In this document: piece after piece, positions 30,528 through 44,900 of the stretch | Layout of the letters: each line of letters opens with the position of its first letter | Position numbering within the stretch: the first letter of the stretch is position 1 | NCBI GenBank assembly: GCA_037447605.1 | Contig: CM074822.1 | Coordinates: forward strand, 1,743,809 to 1,807,808 | Direction of reading: 5' to 3' | Source: Zygnema circumcarinatum | Lineage: Eukaryota; Streptophyta; Zygnematophyceae; Zygnematales; Zygnemataceae | DNA length: 64,000 bases | The notes under the pieces: generated by a model | What the model saw: only the letters and a program-made list of their open reading frames with translations | Databases searched by the model: none | What the model was told of the DNA's origin: nothing | Program-made: the position numbers and the translations under genes

Positions 30528-33500
30528 ATGTTGGTCTTGCCCAAGGTAGATCCTAACGCGAGCTATACGTCAATCCTGATTTATCGTAGTCGCCGATCTA
30601 CTTTGAATCATGTTTGGGTTCAACATTTTGAGGAAGTTCCCAGGAAGCTTCTCCCTGGTGGTTCCGTCGACCTCACGCAGAGAGCACTTTCAAATATTTG
30701 GAGCATGTGCAAGGCTTTGCGTGAGCTTTTTTGGAGATTAAAAAAGACGTTGATCATTCTTTTAGATATCAATAAGAAGAAGCATATTGCACTGGTAAGT
30801 ATTCGCAATATAGCTCTGACGTTTCTGTTTATGAGGCTTTTCTTGACAATGCTTTCGTTACTCATGCCGTTCCTGTACGATTGATATCCAGGCTTTTTGA
30901 GCTTTGAATGTGCGCAGTTCTGTTTTTTCAGACACTATGTTGTTTGTAGTCAAGGCGTAAGCATGTAAAGGCAGTTTGTTATCTGCAAGGCCTTGTTTCG
31001 CTTATCACTGCTAGAGTTAGAGTCTGTGCTTTCTATCAGTATCAAGAAGATGCAAGCTGGACGTGGAGTAAAGTCTCTCCCAAAAAGGCTGTAAGGAATT
31101 TTATTTCGAGATGTCATTTGCATACTCTACATTCATATCGGCCCGTCAAGTGGACTTGTCCTGTGCTTTGCAGGAGCGGTTTTTTCCAACGTGCACCGTT
31201 TTGAGAGCAATTCTTAGCGATGAAGTCAAGTGCATTACTAAAGTGTGAGTCTGCAAGCAAAGGATCTCCTTCATTGGTTGGCCTTCGCCTATAAGAAGGC
31301 CGCAAGAAATCTATTGTCAGCCCTTGTTTCTGCTTTCGTTTCTAGAAATAATTTGGCTGTCTATATTCGGAAAAATCGCATGCTCAGCCGATAGAGACCT
31401 CCAGTTTACTGAGTGATACATCGTTGTCGCAATGATTCAGAAACGGTTGTGCAACACTGTCTGTGGAGCCAGCACTTCCTTAACACCATGAAGTCCTTGT
31501 TTAGCTTGAAACTTACTACCATAAAAAAAGTGACATTCTGTATAGCAACATGATCCGTACATAAACAGTGAACCGCCATTCCTTAACCAGTCATTGTGAA
31601 GATATCCTTGAAGAAACCCAGCAGTAATGGAAGTGGCGATAAAACCTTTTGAGTAAATTGTAGAGGCACTTTTAAAGGCATGACACCCCTTCAGCTTGGT
31701 TTCATTGGTCGGTATAATTTTTTCTTGGTTGATTTTTTTTTTAGCATCCTGATATGAGACACCTAGCTTGTTGTACCTCTTGTAAACTCAGTTTTGATTC
31801 TGACACGCGCATCTGTTTCCTGCTCTTATCTGCAATTTGTTCCTCAACTGCAGTGAGTAGTATTACTTGGAAAACTTCAAGCAACACAGAAGAAGTGATT
31901 GGAGCAGCTGTGTCGATTTTGAACCTATTAGTGTTTGGCACAGTGAGCTATTTCCGAAGAAATTCGCCATTCGAGTCCACCTTAGTGTCACTGCTGCATT
32001 GGTGTGGGCCATTGCTTTTATCGACGCTGTTGGCTGGTTTTGTAACGTTTCACATATTTACAGTAGCTGAGCTTAACCTTCCTTCAACAGTGGTTCTGGC
32101 TATTTGGGCTGTAATATTTTTTGCCGTCTTTGCATATGGAATCTTCACTTGCAAACAAAGAAAGCCAGAGCTAGAAGGGAATGTTGAATTTTCGGAACCC
32201 CTTCTAGGCAATGCCGAGTTGAACACTGAGGAAAGGAAGGACCGACCAGAGTGTTTTGAAATAGTTGATGTTGATAAGGAGCCAATATGGAGAATCTTCT
32301 CCTTTTGGTGGATGAACAAGTTCCTTGCTCATGGTTACCGGAAAACTTGGACTATAGAAGACTGTCCTCGACTAGGGCAAAGGGATCAAGCCTCTGTACA
32401 ATATGAGCGATTTCGAGCCTTTTGGGAGCTGCGTGGAAGGAAGCATCCGGAAACGAAACAGTCCCTTGTGTGGGTCTTGTGGGACACTTTCTGGCCGCAA
32501 ATGCTTTTCAATGGTTTCATGGCCATGATTTATCTTGTTTGCCTGTATTCAGGCCCGGTCATGCTTGGGGTACTGGTACGGTTTGTAGGTAGAGAAGATC
32601 GAACAGCCTTCGAGGGTGTAGCTCTGGTGGGTATACTTCTACTAGCAAAAGTGACTCAGGCTTTGGCGGAACGAAGGTGGTACTTTGGAGTAGAGAGACT
32701 GGGGGTGTGGATTCGCTCAGCCCTTGTGACGAACACGTACAGAAAGGGATTGCGGTTATCAAATTCGGCAAAAGGCACTCATGGGTCCGGCGAGATAGTG
32801 AACTACCTCTCAGTCGATGTGGAGGTATGTAGATACCTTTAGTTTGGCATCTTCAACTTCGTTGGTTTTGTTTCGCCTTTCTTGGATCGATGAATTTTTT
32901 TTGTCGCCAGCCTGCCTTCGAGTTCGGAATTTTGTCCATTTCCTTACCACGGTGATGAGTAAGATTCCAGATCTGCTTGATGTTCAGCAGTTTGGGGGTT
33001 AAAGGTTTCTGCAGAAAATCGTGGAGTTTATGTGGTGGATGCACGATACATGGTTGCTGCCCACGCAGGCAGTCATTGCTTTTGTCATACTTTTCGCCAC
33101 TGTAAGGATGACCTTGGCCCAATTTGAAAGTGAACTGGCCTTTACTATCATGGCATGTCGAAACTTATTCGATTTATGTTGGAAGCGAGTTTTTCCTTTG
33201 TGCAACAATATCATTTCCATTGTATAGGATTTGTTGTTTAAGGAATAGGAGGAGATAGTCCAGTTGGTGGTTGATAAACAAGGAAAAAGGGTTGGAAAAT
33301 CATTCATGGTGCAGGTGGGCTGGGCCGCTTTAGCTGGAATGGGTATAATTTTCGTTTGCATTGGGCTACAAGTGCCCCTTGCTCGTCAGACAGAAAAGAT
33401 TCAAACTAAGGTGAGAGATTGTGCATCGTTGAGTTGCAAAAATGGTGAGGTGGCCGGTGCCTGCAAACTTTATTAGGCCTATTTCAGGCTTGGCTATTGT

Positions 33501-36500
33501 GGCGAACGAAGTTAATTGAGCAGAAGAGCGTTAGTTCATGAATGATAGGCACGTTCTTATTACTGTTGAGATTGTATGTAACCACAATGAATGAGATGGA
33601 CCTGCTTCAAACATTCACTCCTCTTATCGCATGCAAGAGAGAATCAACCCATAAAAGTTGCACAACTGGCTGCAGTACACTCAAAAAGTGAGCATAATGA
33701 TCGCACAAATGTGATGTTTTTGATCACATGTGATGTCGCTTGCATGCAGGTCATGGCAGCTAAAGATGCGCGATTGAAGGTGACCACTGAATACCTGAAA
33801 GGCATGCGCGTCATCAAGCTCTGGGCATGGGAGGATTCTTTTCGTGGAAAGCTTGAATCCCTCCGAGCTGCCGAATTTCGATTTCTGACCCTTAATGCGG
33901 CTTTAAAGACTGCTAACATCTTCCTTATCTACCTCTGCCCGCTCCTTGTTGCCCTCGTCACTCTTGGAGTGTGTGTTCTCATCGGGGAGCCTCTAACGAG
34001 TGCAAAAGTGTTCACAGCAATCGCAACGTTCAGGATCCTCCAAGACCCACTTTTCCTTCTCCCGCTTCTTATTGTACAACTTGCAGAAGCCAGTGTGTCT
34101 CTCACTCGTCTCCAAACCCTCTTCCACTCAGAAGAGCTTCAGAATGATGCTGTCGAAAAGGTGACAGTGAATGAAAGCTTGACCGATAGTCTTGAAATCC
34201 AGTCGAAACCGGTAATTAGCATAGAGGACGGAACATTCAGCTGGGGTAGAGGGAGAAAAAACAACGAGAAAGCAAGCCATACCAATGATGACAGCAGTGG
34301 CTTTGATGAGGGAAAGAAGGAAAAGGACAAACTCCAGGATGAGGATCGGGTGATTCTGCATGATATCTTTATGGAGGTCGGTCGAGGAGGCCGAGTGGCA
34401 ATATGTGGCACAGTGGGGTCCGGGAAATCCAGCCTGCTTTCGTGCATTTTGGGGGAGATGACCAAGCTCTCAGGGAAGGTAACAAAAAGGAGCCCACCCA
34501 GCCTGTTGGAGAACTCTGCGATAGTTCGTTTGAAGAGACAAGACTAGACTAGGCTAGTCATCTTCAGGAAAGCTTATTGTTTACATCTATGAGGAGGGAT
34601 GTCTGTGTCGGTTGAGGCAATCAGGACTGAAAATTGAAGTAAACTTCTGGCAGCAATCTGTGGTTTCTAACAATCCTTGTTGGAAACTCGGCCCCAGTCA
34701 AACAGTTATCACTAAAGGATTCTCAAATGGGTCGTAATCCTTCACTTCTTTAGGAGAGTTTTCTTTTCTTGTGCATAATTTTGTGCAGGTGCGTGTTCAA
34801 GGGAAAGTGGCATATGTCCCACAGTCTCCCTGGATTCAGAGCGGCACCATCGAGGCCAACATCCTTTTTGGAGAAAAGATGGATCGCCAACGCTACGAGG
34901 AGGCCATCTCAGTTTGTTCCCTCAAACCGGACCTTCGCGTGCTTCCAGGCGCCGATAAGACGGAAATTGGGGAACGCGGAATCAACGTGAGTGGGGGGCA
35001 AAAGCAGCGCATTCAGCTTGCCCGTGCAGTTTACCAAAATGCAGACATTTATCTGCTCGACGATCCCTTCAGTGCTGTCGACGCACATACTGGGACTGAG
35101 CTTTTCAAGGTGAGGAGGCGGAAATTCCAATCTTAAATGTCAGGTTGCTAAGAGAGCGAAGTAATAACGCGTTTGCTATCGGACAATGGCGTGGGATATA
35201 ATCTGGTAGGTTACTTCTCAAGTGAGGCTGAAGATTTTGTGTGCTTTGAAGTGAATGAGTCGTTAAGGGCAATCACAGAAATGGTTCAGGTAACTGATCA
35301 GCACCTTGGTAAAACGTGATGTGTGAGAGAAGATCGATAGTCATCCAAAAACTGAACGGATAACAGAGAAGTGCAGAAGTTGCTTGATGTCACGTGTCAG
35401 CTAAAGACCTTGAATGCCACATTTGCAGATTAACTCACTTTCGCTTTCACTCGAAATGGCTTCTAAAGACTGAATGCCTATTTCATAATTTGTTTTTTGA
35501 ATCCAGGAGTGTGTTATGGGGGCCCTTGCAAACAAAACTGTGATACTTGTTACTCACCAGGTGGAGTTCTTGCCAGCTGTCGACATGATATTGGTGTGTT
35601 CCTCGCATCCTTTCTCCTGCCACCGCTATGGCCCCTATGGAACTCAAGTTTTAGTTCGATGAATGAGGATTACCCCCACACGATCTGGAAACCAACTTCG
35701 TATACATCAACATTGTTGTAAACTTCCTGTCGTTTCGTCGTCTTATCCCGTCCACCCTAATCTATCCTCATGCCAAGTTTCTCCATTTTCTATTCATTTA
35801 CTGAGATTCAAAAATGGTTTGGAGCAGGTGATGCGAGAAGGTAGAATCGTGCAAAGGGGCCGATACGATGAGCTGCTAAGTGCAGGCACGGATTTCAGTG
35901 CACTTGTAGATGCTCACAATGAGGCTATGAACACTGTCGACAATGTGGAGAAAGGAGCCAAGTCTGAGAGTCTGGAAGCTGTGCTTGAAGAAGTTCTAGG
36001 GGGCTCTCAAAAGGACGGAGCAGAAAGCACTGTTTTTGGACGCTCCCCTTCTTTAAGTCGGACCGGGAGCGAGCGGGGACTCCTCCTTACAGACAGGCAG
36101 AGGGAGGTCGGGACTGAGGGAGAGTGGGCGGAATTGGTGGAAGAGGAAGAGAGTGAGATGGGAGCGGTAGGATTGGAGGTGTACGTGGCGTATTTGAGGG
36201 GGTTCTGGGGAGGCACCCTTGTGCCGTTCATTTTATTGGCCCTTGTGGCCTACCAAGCCACACAGATATCTGGCAATTTCTGGCTGTCGTATGCTGTCAG
36301 CCCGGAGAATAGGGTGAATCCGCGTGATATGATTCGGGTCTATGCATGGCTCACAAGTGGGGGAGTCCTTTTCGTGCTTATTCGTACGGTGGCTGTCAAT
36401 TTTGGTGGGGTTCTGACCGCCCAAGGATTTTTCTTGGGCATGCTTAGAGCCATTTTTCGAGCACCAATGTCCTTTTTCGATACCACGCCAACAGGTCGCA

Positions 36501-39500
36501 TTCTTGCAAGGGTGAGAGGACAATGTGAAATAATGTTTTTGTTCAGAAAGTGCCCTTGTTTAACTATCTCTCAACACTTTCTTGCTTTTGGTTCAATTCC
36601 TTCTCCACTTCCTCCTCTACTGCAAGGCTCTCGTCGTCCAAGTTAGTGAACTTCAATATGAACATTTCTTTACGTGTATATAACACCGCAGGTATCCTCC
36701 GATCAAACTCGTTTGGACCTTGACATTCCTCAATCCTTTTCGGGAGCACTACGCAATATGATGGAGCTGGCAGGCATCCTTTTTGTGACATCTTTTATCA
36801 CCCCCCAAATGCTTCTTGCCAGCATTCCCTGCGGGGTGGCGGTTATTCTCTTGCAGGCAAGCCCGTGGGCTCCTGTTTAGGGAGGAGAGAATGCGAGAGA
36901 TTGCTCTTTCTCTGAGTAAATAGAATCAGCCAAGATTCTGATCCTGAGCTTTAAATTGCCACTAGCTTACCGGTTTCTAGTCTTTTTTTGAAGGGCTCTG
37001 ATTAAAGATGTCAGTTATGGAATTCTTCGACGACAGAACTGTCTGGTGATGCTCATGAACTGTGAAAAATTCCCTGTTCCTTATCCTCAGTATTGGGAAT
37101 ATCAAGGATTGCATATCAATGCTTTTCAATATGGATGTGCTGAAAGCGGAAGCAACTTTTTGTAACTTGCAGTCGTATTACCTCAAGTCATCACGTGAGC
37201 TGACTCGGGTCGCTGCCATCTGTCAAGCCCCTATTTTGAACAACTTTTCAGGTTAGTACGTTTGGGAAGAGAAGAGAAACAGAGTTAGGGGGGCTAACTT
37301 GAAGGTTGTAGGTTCTCTACAGGTTCTACCGGTCAATGTCTGCTTTTTTCAACTCGTGGTTTCTTGATCTTTGTGATTGGAGTTCTTTCTGGAATTTTCC
37401 GCAGCAAAGCTTATCTTCCCTCATTCAGGGCAGGCCTGAAAAAGTTCTGAATCTGAGCATTTTTCTTTTAAATATGGCAGAATCCGTCACTGGGGCTGCA
37501 ACTATCCGTGCATCTGAAAAGAGCTCTCAGTTTATGAAAACTCATATGGATCTTGTCAATGTGAACAACCGGCCGAACTTCATCAATAGTGCGGCCTCCC
37601 ATTGGTTCATGCTCCGTCTTGAAGTATTGGCAGCCACTGTTTTCTCCCTCTCCGCAGTCCTACTGGTCTTGCTACCCAGCACCGTCATCTCGCCTGGTGA
37701 GTAGTCAGAAATGGAAACAAAGCTGTACTTGATTCATATACCGAAATGACAAGTGTAATTCCAAGAGAGTATATCCTGGAATGTTCTCCTTATTCACGAA
37801 CCCGGAGAGAAATTCTGGCTTTTCCTTCCCACCACTCTATCCTTGAACACCGTATGAAAATGAACAATAGGTGAACGTGGACGATGGTTTTCTTTCTCGT
37901 TCTTAGACTTGCTTCTTACATGTAGATCATATTGGGCTGTTTGATTCCCGCAGCTTTAGCAGGGCTATCACTCGCGTACGGCCTCACCCTGAACGAGGCC
38001 CTCTGCTTTTGGGCGTGGTGGTCATCTCAGCTCGAGAACAAAATCATTTCTGTCGAACGCATCCGCCAATACACGAAGTTGCCTCAGGAAGCTCCCCACA
38101 TAATTCCGGATAGCAGGCCCCCTCCCCATTGGCCCCATGAAGGCAAAATAGAAATGCAGCATCTGCAGGTGTGTAGTAATCGACCGACTCCAATGTAGAC
38201 ATGACTTAGGAAATTGACTTTTGGTCAACACAGCCTTTCTTCTGGACACTGATCGCCTGCACATATGCCCTTGCAGGTCAGGTACAGGGAGAACACTCCT
38301 CTTGTACTTCGGGACCTGACTTGTGTGGTGGAGGGAGGAGAGAAGGTGGGAGTGGTTGGTCGGACTGGCAGTGGTAAGAGCACACTCATTCTCGCACTGT
38401 TCCGTGTGGTTGAGCCGGCGGGAGGGTCCATTGTGATCGATGGTATCGACATTACTAAGATTGGGCTGAAAGACCTTCGAGAGAGGCTCAGCATCATTCC
38501 ACAGGAGCCCACTCTCTTCCTCGGCTCCGTCCGCTCTAATATGGACCCACTTCATGAATTTACCGATTCTGAAATTTGGGAGGTTAGTGCCTCTTATACA
38601 GACTCAGACTTTCGGTGACTTCATTCAATGCGTCTCGGGTCTTATTGATCTGAAATAAGGGTTATCTACCATATCAATTTTACAGTGAGGGTTGGTTCTG
38701 GACAAACTGTCCTGACTTTGAACCTTCTCTTGCTTTTCATGCCAGCTAGTGTCATTCCTAAATAATTTGGCATTTATTTTATTTTCTTTCTTTGTAATAA
38801 TGCGGATCAAAGTGCTTCTTCATGGTTTTTTTTTTTCCTTTCATCAAGGAAAGAACAAACACGTTTCATACCTTTTTGTTTTGCATATTTTCTCACTGCA
38901 GGCCCTGGATAGGTGTCAGCTCGGTGACATCGTTCGAGGCAAAAGTGAAAGACTAGACGCTTCTGGTGAGATCTGCAGCTTCAGAATTGAGCTCCTATTC
39001 GATTGGGATTCAATCTATTCCTTAATCTAGTGGACGTGATTGTGTCTGTTTTACAGTGCATCCTTCGCATGTTGACTTGCACTGCATCCAGGAGTGAATG
39101 TGCTTATCAGAATGCCATTTGAAAGGAGAGGAGAAGGAGCGGTTGTAGGGTGGGGGAGATGGCGGGGAGCCATAGCTGAAGGATCAAAAGAAAGGCTTCT
39201 TTGGGAAAACAGAGGAGAGTTCTTGGGTCTCTCATCTCTAGGGTTTCCAGTATATTGGGTTTTCTGATAGCATTTCGACAGCACAAGGGCCGAAGTTTTT
39301 CGATGTCTGCCATAGTGCAATTTTTTTCTTGAACACTCTGCTGATGGCTCGTCCCTTGCCTGCCTTTTCTTGTCTATTTCCTATCCCACCTTCCTCCAGT
39401 TTCAGATAGTGGCGAGAATTGGAGTGTTGGGCAGCGTCAGCTCTTCTGTTTAGGCCGAGCCCTTCTGAAGGGCTCGCGAATTCTCGTTCTCGACGAGGCC

Positions 39501-40349
39501 ACTGCTTCTGTGGATGCTGCCACGGATGCCCTCATTCAGCGTACAATCGCGGAGCACTGCTCGTCCTGCACCGTCATCAGCATCGCGCACCGCATTCCCA
39601 CTGTCATTGACAGCGATAAAGTGCTCGTTCTCCACGAAGGTGTGTCCGTAACCTTCGTTCTCGGAGATCAGTGTTAGGGAGAGGGAATGGGACAGGAAGG
39701 CGGTGAGGGAGAAGGCGGGGGCGAGGGAGAGGGGCGGGGAGAGGGAGGGGGAGCAGCGGCAGAGAGGTATTGGTAGTGCAACTTGCGCTTTAGAACTAAG
39801 AGTGTTAAATGTTATGTCATGCCCGTTTGAGGCGGCAGATGGGTTGAAGCTTTTGCCTGTGAGTAGAAGGGCCGTTTTTTAGCTTGCAGCTTTCTTCTCA
39901 TGTGGTGGTATTTGGTTTTATGGGGGAAGGAGGACAAGGAAAAGTGGGAGAGGAGAAGAGGGAGAGGGGGGGAGAGCGAGGTGAAAAACGAAGGGCAGGG
40001 AGAGGGCAAAGGGGGAGGTAGAGGTGAAAAATGAAGGGAAGGTAGGAGGAGGGGGGGAGTGGGAGCGCGGAGGTGGGAAAAGGGAGAAAGAAAGGCAGAG
40101 GAGGAGAGGGAGATAGGGCGAAGGGGGGCCTGAGAAGAGTAGGAAAAGCATCTCTCGGAACCTGACCTTGTCGCCGTCCCTGTTGCAGGGAGAGTTGCTG
40201 AATACGATTCTCCGAAGAAACTATTGGAGGGCAAGAGCTCCATGTTCGCCAAGCTTGTGGCGGAATACGCGAAACGCTCCGGAAGTATGGCGGACCTGGC
40301 GTCCCTCTCACGCATTCAGTCTGAGCAGAATCTGGAGGGTTTGTCCTGA
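30528..40349 (+). CDS. ABC transporter, C subfamily (MRP type)
   Basis: Sixteen exons: 30528-30794, 31745-32824, 33015-33101, 33315-33410, 33750-34478, 34789-35109, 35507-35593, 35828-36511, 36692-36856, 37173-37251, 37481-37696, 37954-38168, 38277-38582, 38902-38965, 39400-39639 and 40189-40349; 1,598 residues. Full-length MRPs export glutathione or other conjugates, in plants mostly into the vacuole. NBD1 has [11 protein letters not shown] (~730), VSGGQKQR (~820) and [12 protein letters not shown] (~840). NBD2 has [10 protein letters not shown] (~1370), SVGQRQL and [12 protein letters not shown]. Both membrane domains are present. NBD1 carries a ~35-residue charged insertion between FSWGRG and VILHDIF. 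Intron 9 (36857-37172) starts with GC. The first exon is the least certain; without it, the ATG at 31754 gives 1,506 residues. The substrate cannot be read from sequence. Confidence 0.92.
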
Positions 40350-41947
40350 CCAGCATTTGGCTGATTGGGGGTTTCAGACTTGAAAAGGCCAATATGGAAT
40401 TGATCAGTACTTTGTATTTCGCTGTTACTACTAATCCAGCGGGAAGGCGTTCACTGATTTCAAACTTTATAAATGTGAAACTTTTCTAGGTCTGAAACCC
40501 CTAATTTTGCAAGGTTTCCATTGGCAATGCCGTGGTCTTTCCATGGACTCCCTTTTTTTTTTCTTTACTAGACCACGCTTGTCAGCAGGTGGGTAGGACT
40601 TTGGGCAGCCAATTGCGAGGCGAGGTATGGCGGGCTGAAGCTTAGCCTTTCACCAATTTTTTGTTCGTTTCGTCCAGGTTCGATTGTCATGACAAACTGG
40701 TAGAAAGACATGATGTCATGTCGTTTCAGTTTTGTCCAAGTAGTGCGTGTTCCATGCTTGCGCTCAGCCTTACTGCGAGAGCAGTGCCAAGCAGGTCGTC
40801 TCGTGCTCCTTGAATCGATTCGGTCACACCTCATTCCCATACATCACTTCATTTCCTTTGTACATGAATGCAGTGACAAGAGAGACAATTGCAGTGGGTG
40901 GTGAAGTGAAATTTGTTTCTGTATCGTTTCAGTATTGCCTTCTGCAGTTGCTCCTGGGGCAGATATGTACCTTATCTTTAAGGGGCATATTCCCTGGAGG
41001 TATTCATTCGCATGCAACAAAATTTGTGAAGCAGGGGTTAAAGCAGATTTTTTTTCGAAAGTATTTGCATCAGCTTTTGTGAACCAGCTCGTGAAAGTTT
41101 CACGCCTCATCAACCACGGTAGATTGTCAAACAATCACATGAATCTCTCATTGCTTGAAGGAACCCGTTATCAGCGAAGAGCACCGAAGGTTCTGAACTG
41201 AATGCAAGGACCAACCGGATCATTCCATGCAAACCCAGATCCCAGCCATGTTCAACAACACAGTGGTGCCATACTCAGATTCCTGCCGTTGAGGACAACA
41301 ACGACAACGACAACGAAGACACAAAGATCAACAGCAACAACAGAAACAAGAACAACAACAACGCCATTATCTGCCAACAACACCTCACCGACTTAGTCAA
41401 CAACTCATCTGATAAGTCCAAACGCATGAAGCAGTAGTTCCGCAGCTCATTTCTCAGCTCATTGCCAGGCACGAAATGCCTAGGTAAGAGACTGTCAGTT
41501 AAGAAGACGCGCCAGAAGTGCCGTTTCTCAAATTTCTGGAATAGGGACTCCGCCTGTACCGGAATTGTGCCTGCCGGACAAAACCTCCGAGGAGACTCTC
41601 AATAGTCGCTATCTTTCCTACTCTCACGTGCCCATTCACTTCTCCAGATCAACAAAACGGGCGAAAAAAAAAGTGTTTGGAGCCAAAACGTGGCAATCTA
41701 GCTGTCACGATACTCCTGCCTACAGTAGACCGTTGTACATTGTCAATACTGTTTGACAACTCCAACCAGACCAGTTACAGGGTAACAGGGTAACACCTTC
41801 AGCTCAACAGCACCTGCCACTTCTTAACAGATATGAGCCGTCTTGTCACAGTTTTACCCCAGGCCTTCCCTCTTAACTACAACTTAGGCCCCCCTTCCCC
41901 TTCCCCGGCCACACACTCCCCACATCCCTCTCCCAAAAATACATTAT
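40350..41947. other. Convergent intergenic region, ABCC / SPX
   Basis: 3' flanks of two convergent genes, with a T run at about 40552-40563 and an (AAC)-rich tract at 41294-41372. No supportable gene. Confidence 0.45.
41294..41372. repeat. (AAC)n-type microsatellite
   Basis: Interrupted ACA/AAC trinucleotide repeats. Frames through it are low-complexity Thr/Asn runs. Confidence 0.75.
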
Positions 41948-44900
41948 CTAGTTCGTTGCCCCTTGCGCCTCCTCTTCTCCACTCCCTCCAATGTCGTCCC
42001 TTGCAGCACCTTCAGCTCTGTCTTCACTTTCCTTAGTAACCATCCTCAAGCCATCCCCTGCCTCCTTTCCGTCTCCCGCTTTGGTAAGACTGGAGACACC
42101 CGAACCATTGCCCTCCTCTCCATCTCTGGATGCTGTAGCTGCCGCTTCAATATTGCCACGCATTTCCTGAAGAGTTTTGAGAGCAGCAAGCGTACTACGA
42201 TAAATGCAGGCTACGTCTTCTCCCCTTGGCAGCGCTACTCGTAACTCCTCGTCATCTGATGCTTGCCTCACAGCCGGTGAACTGTTTCCGCAGTCCTCTA
42301 CCGCTCTTCCCTGTAAGGTCATGGCCACAGCAGTCAATGAGTGAAAGTCAACATGGGTTGGGGTCACGGTAACCTGTATTACTGCTGGGAATTGATGGTG
42401 TACACTGACACAAAAGCATAGACAGTGTACAACGGTTCTACTGTTGGCAGGAGTACAGCAAGACAGTAGACGATAGTTCATATAACTTCGAAATAGAGTG
42501 CTTCAGCTCCATGATTGGTGGACTTGTGCAAGCGTTACACCATGGTAAGTGTTACCACTATGACTTGTAACAGGCTGAAGGCTGCCTACCAAGGGCAACA
42601 ATTACATATCCTTCAATAATGACACTTACTTTTACTGCAAAGTCCTCCATCTCTCATGGTCCCCTCTTCCCCATTCAGCAAACCTAGTACATTACTATTG
42701 CCGTAACCTGATAAAAAAGAAAGAGAATCTATGCCCAAAATGCTGGGGCAAAAACGTGACTATAACAACTCCACTCTGCGGATGAACGGTGTATGCGAAG
42801 AAAACACAAATCGTTCAACTTCCTGATAACTACGGGACAAGAGAGAGATAGAGGAGCAAATGCACGGCGAGGAGGAGAGCGAAAGGAAAGGAAGAAGAAG
42901 ATTTCGCCTACCGCATCTCCTTCATTTCCTGTCTCTCCATTGTCGCCGCAGCTCCCTCTTTGGGCCTCTTCCGCTGAACCCTCTCCCTCCCCCTCCAAGG
43001 CGGGAGGGAATACGAGCTGTAGCTTCTCTTCGCATTCACGAACAAGCTTGCCAAGAAGTTCCGTTGTATAGAAAGGCTGGTGAAGCACAGTTTGAATGAA
43101 AGGAAGGCGCAGAACAGTTCCCATGCGCTTGTCGTGTTTCTTTAGAATCTTGACAATACCTGGAAAGGAAGGAAAAAGGAGATGTACAATCACTACATTC
43201 AGTGGACATTTACCAAAAATGGTACTCCACTAACACAAATGTGCCATCTAAAAACGCTGAACTGCCGATATATTTATTCCATTCGTACACTTAGTCGTAA
43301 GCACCCAAGTTTCAATTATTCTATGCAATTACACATGCATTGTCATAAATAACTAACTTCTCATACGCGCCCTGATGCCATGTAGAAAGTCTGCGGGCTA
43401 AAAGGCTTTGACATAACAAGCATTTTGAAGGTGAGGTTGATCCTCCAATATGGTCAAGCTGCAGTCAACTGTTCGCTTGCATTGTAAACAGACACAGAGC
43501 CTCCTCATTTTGAAATCCCATCTTTCATTTGCGTACAAAAAGCGAAGTCCAGATTGACTGAAAACAGTATGAGAGAACTCCGTTCTGGAAGATACGGAAA
43601 AAGCTTTCAGCCGATTGAGAAAGTCCTTACCCATGTAGTTAACCGAGCTGTAATTCTCCAACAGAACCATCTCTCCATGGAACGCCACAATCTCTCGTCT
43701 GATTGCCATCACCTCCTCCGTACACTCCGTTCCGCGGAAGACGAGCCGCCCTCCACTCTCTATGCAGACTGCATCAATTTTCTCCTTCAATTCCTGTACA
43801 GTTCAAAGGAGATATCGGGCTTTCAGGTCTTGTAATCTCTAAGTAATACATAACTTTAGATGAGCCTCTCTTCAAAAGACAAGAATCTCAGCAGTTTAAA
43901 CATGCCTGAATTGCTTGTTAAATTGGTCTGAGAAGGGCCAGGACCAAATTTGCATCAGTCAGAAGATGAGATAGGCGATTGATTTCTCACGATTACAGTG
44001 AGATTACAGACTTCTTTGAACCGAGCCCAAAAAATGGTTGCGAATTACAAACATTGCAGACGACTAAAGAGAGTCGAAAACAATGCAAATGTCCTGAATC
44101 TTCATTACAGCCGCACTACATTGTGAGGCCAACAGGCTTGAACCGAAGGATTTCTACATAGAAGCTACCAATAGCAGGTAGCAGGGTGTAGAACCGAAAG
44201 CAGAACGTAATGAAATGAACGAATGTCATGTTCAGGAGAAACATATGTTAAAATGTGTACTACTTAACCAGTCGATTTCCTATGTAAGCAGTAGCCCGAA
44301 AAGGAAACCGGAAGAGCGAGCAAGTTGTAAGGACTCAAACGCTTACTCTTTTTCCTTGAGAGCGCATGAAAACTTAATATGCAGACCACAAACAATTCGT
44401 GCAACCAGAAATCTCCCTCTCCCTCCCCCTCCCTCTCTCCCCCTCCCTCTCTCCCCCTCTCCCTCCCTCTCTTTCGCCCTTCCAGTAAACAATGACACGT
44501 GAGGATACAAACAGAAGGGACGAGTATAGATGAGTGGAGAGAGGGGAAACAGGGGAGGATCAATAATATGAAGCGTGAGCTACACCAGAGGTGAAGGACA
44601 GGAAACGTTTCCACTACAAGTAGACGAGCACGAGCTGCAGTCTTCCACAGGCGGGAAAAAAACATGGAATATAAGTTTGTCGATAGACAACCCTTTCTCC
44701 TGGTGCTCACTGCAGGACCCAACTATTCGGCGCTGCAGTATGATCCTAAGGATAGAGGAAACGGATATCAGGACATCGGTGCCTCACCTGCAGCCGAATG
44801 ACATATTCCTCCTCCTTCTCGATGAAAAACGAGTTAAACTTCTCCAATTCCCCATTCAGTAAGAGGATAAACTCCTCCTCCTCCTTTGTTATGGGACGTC

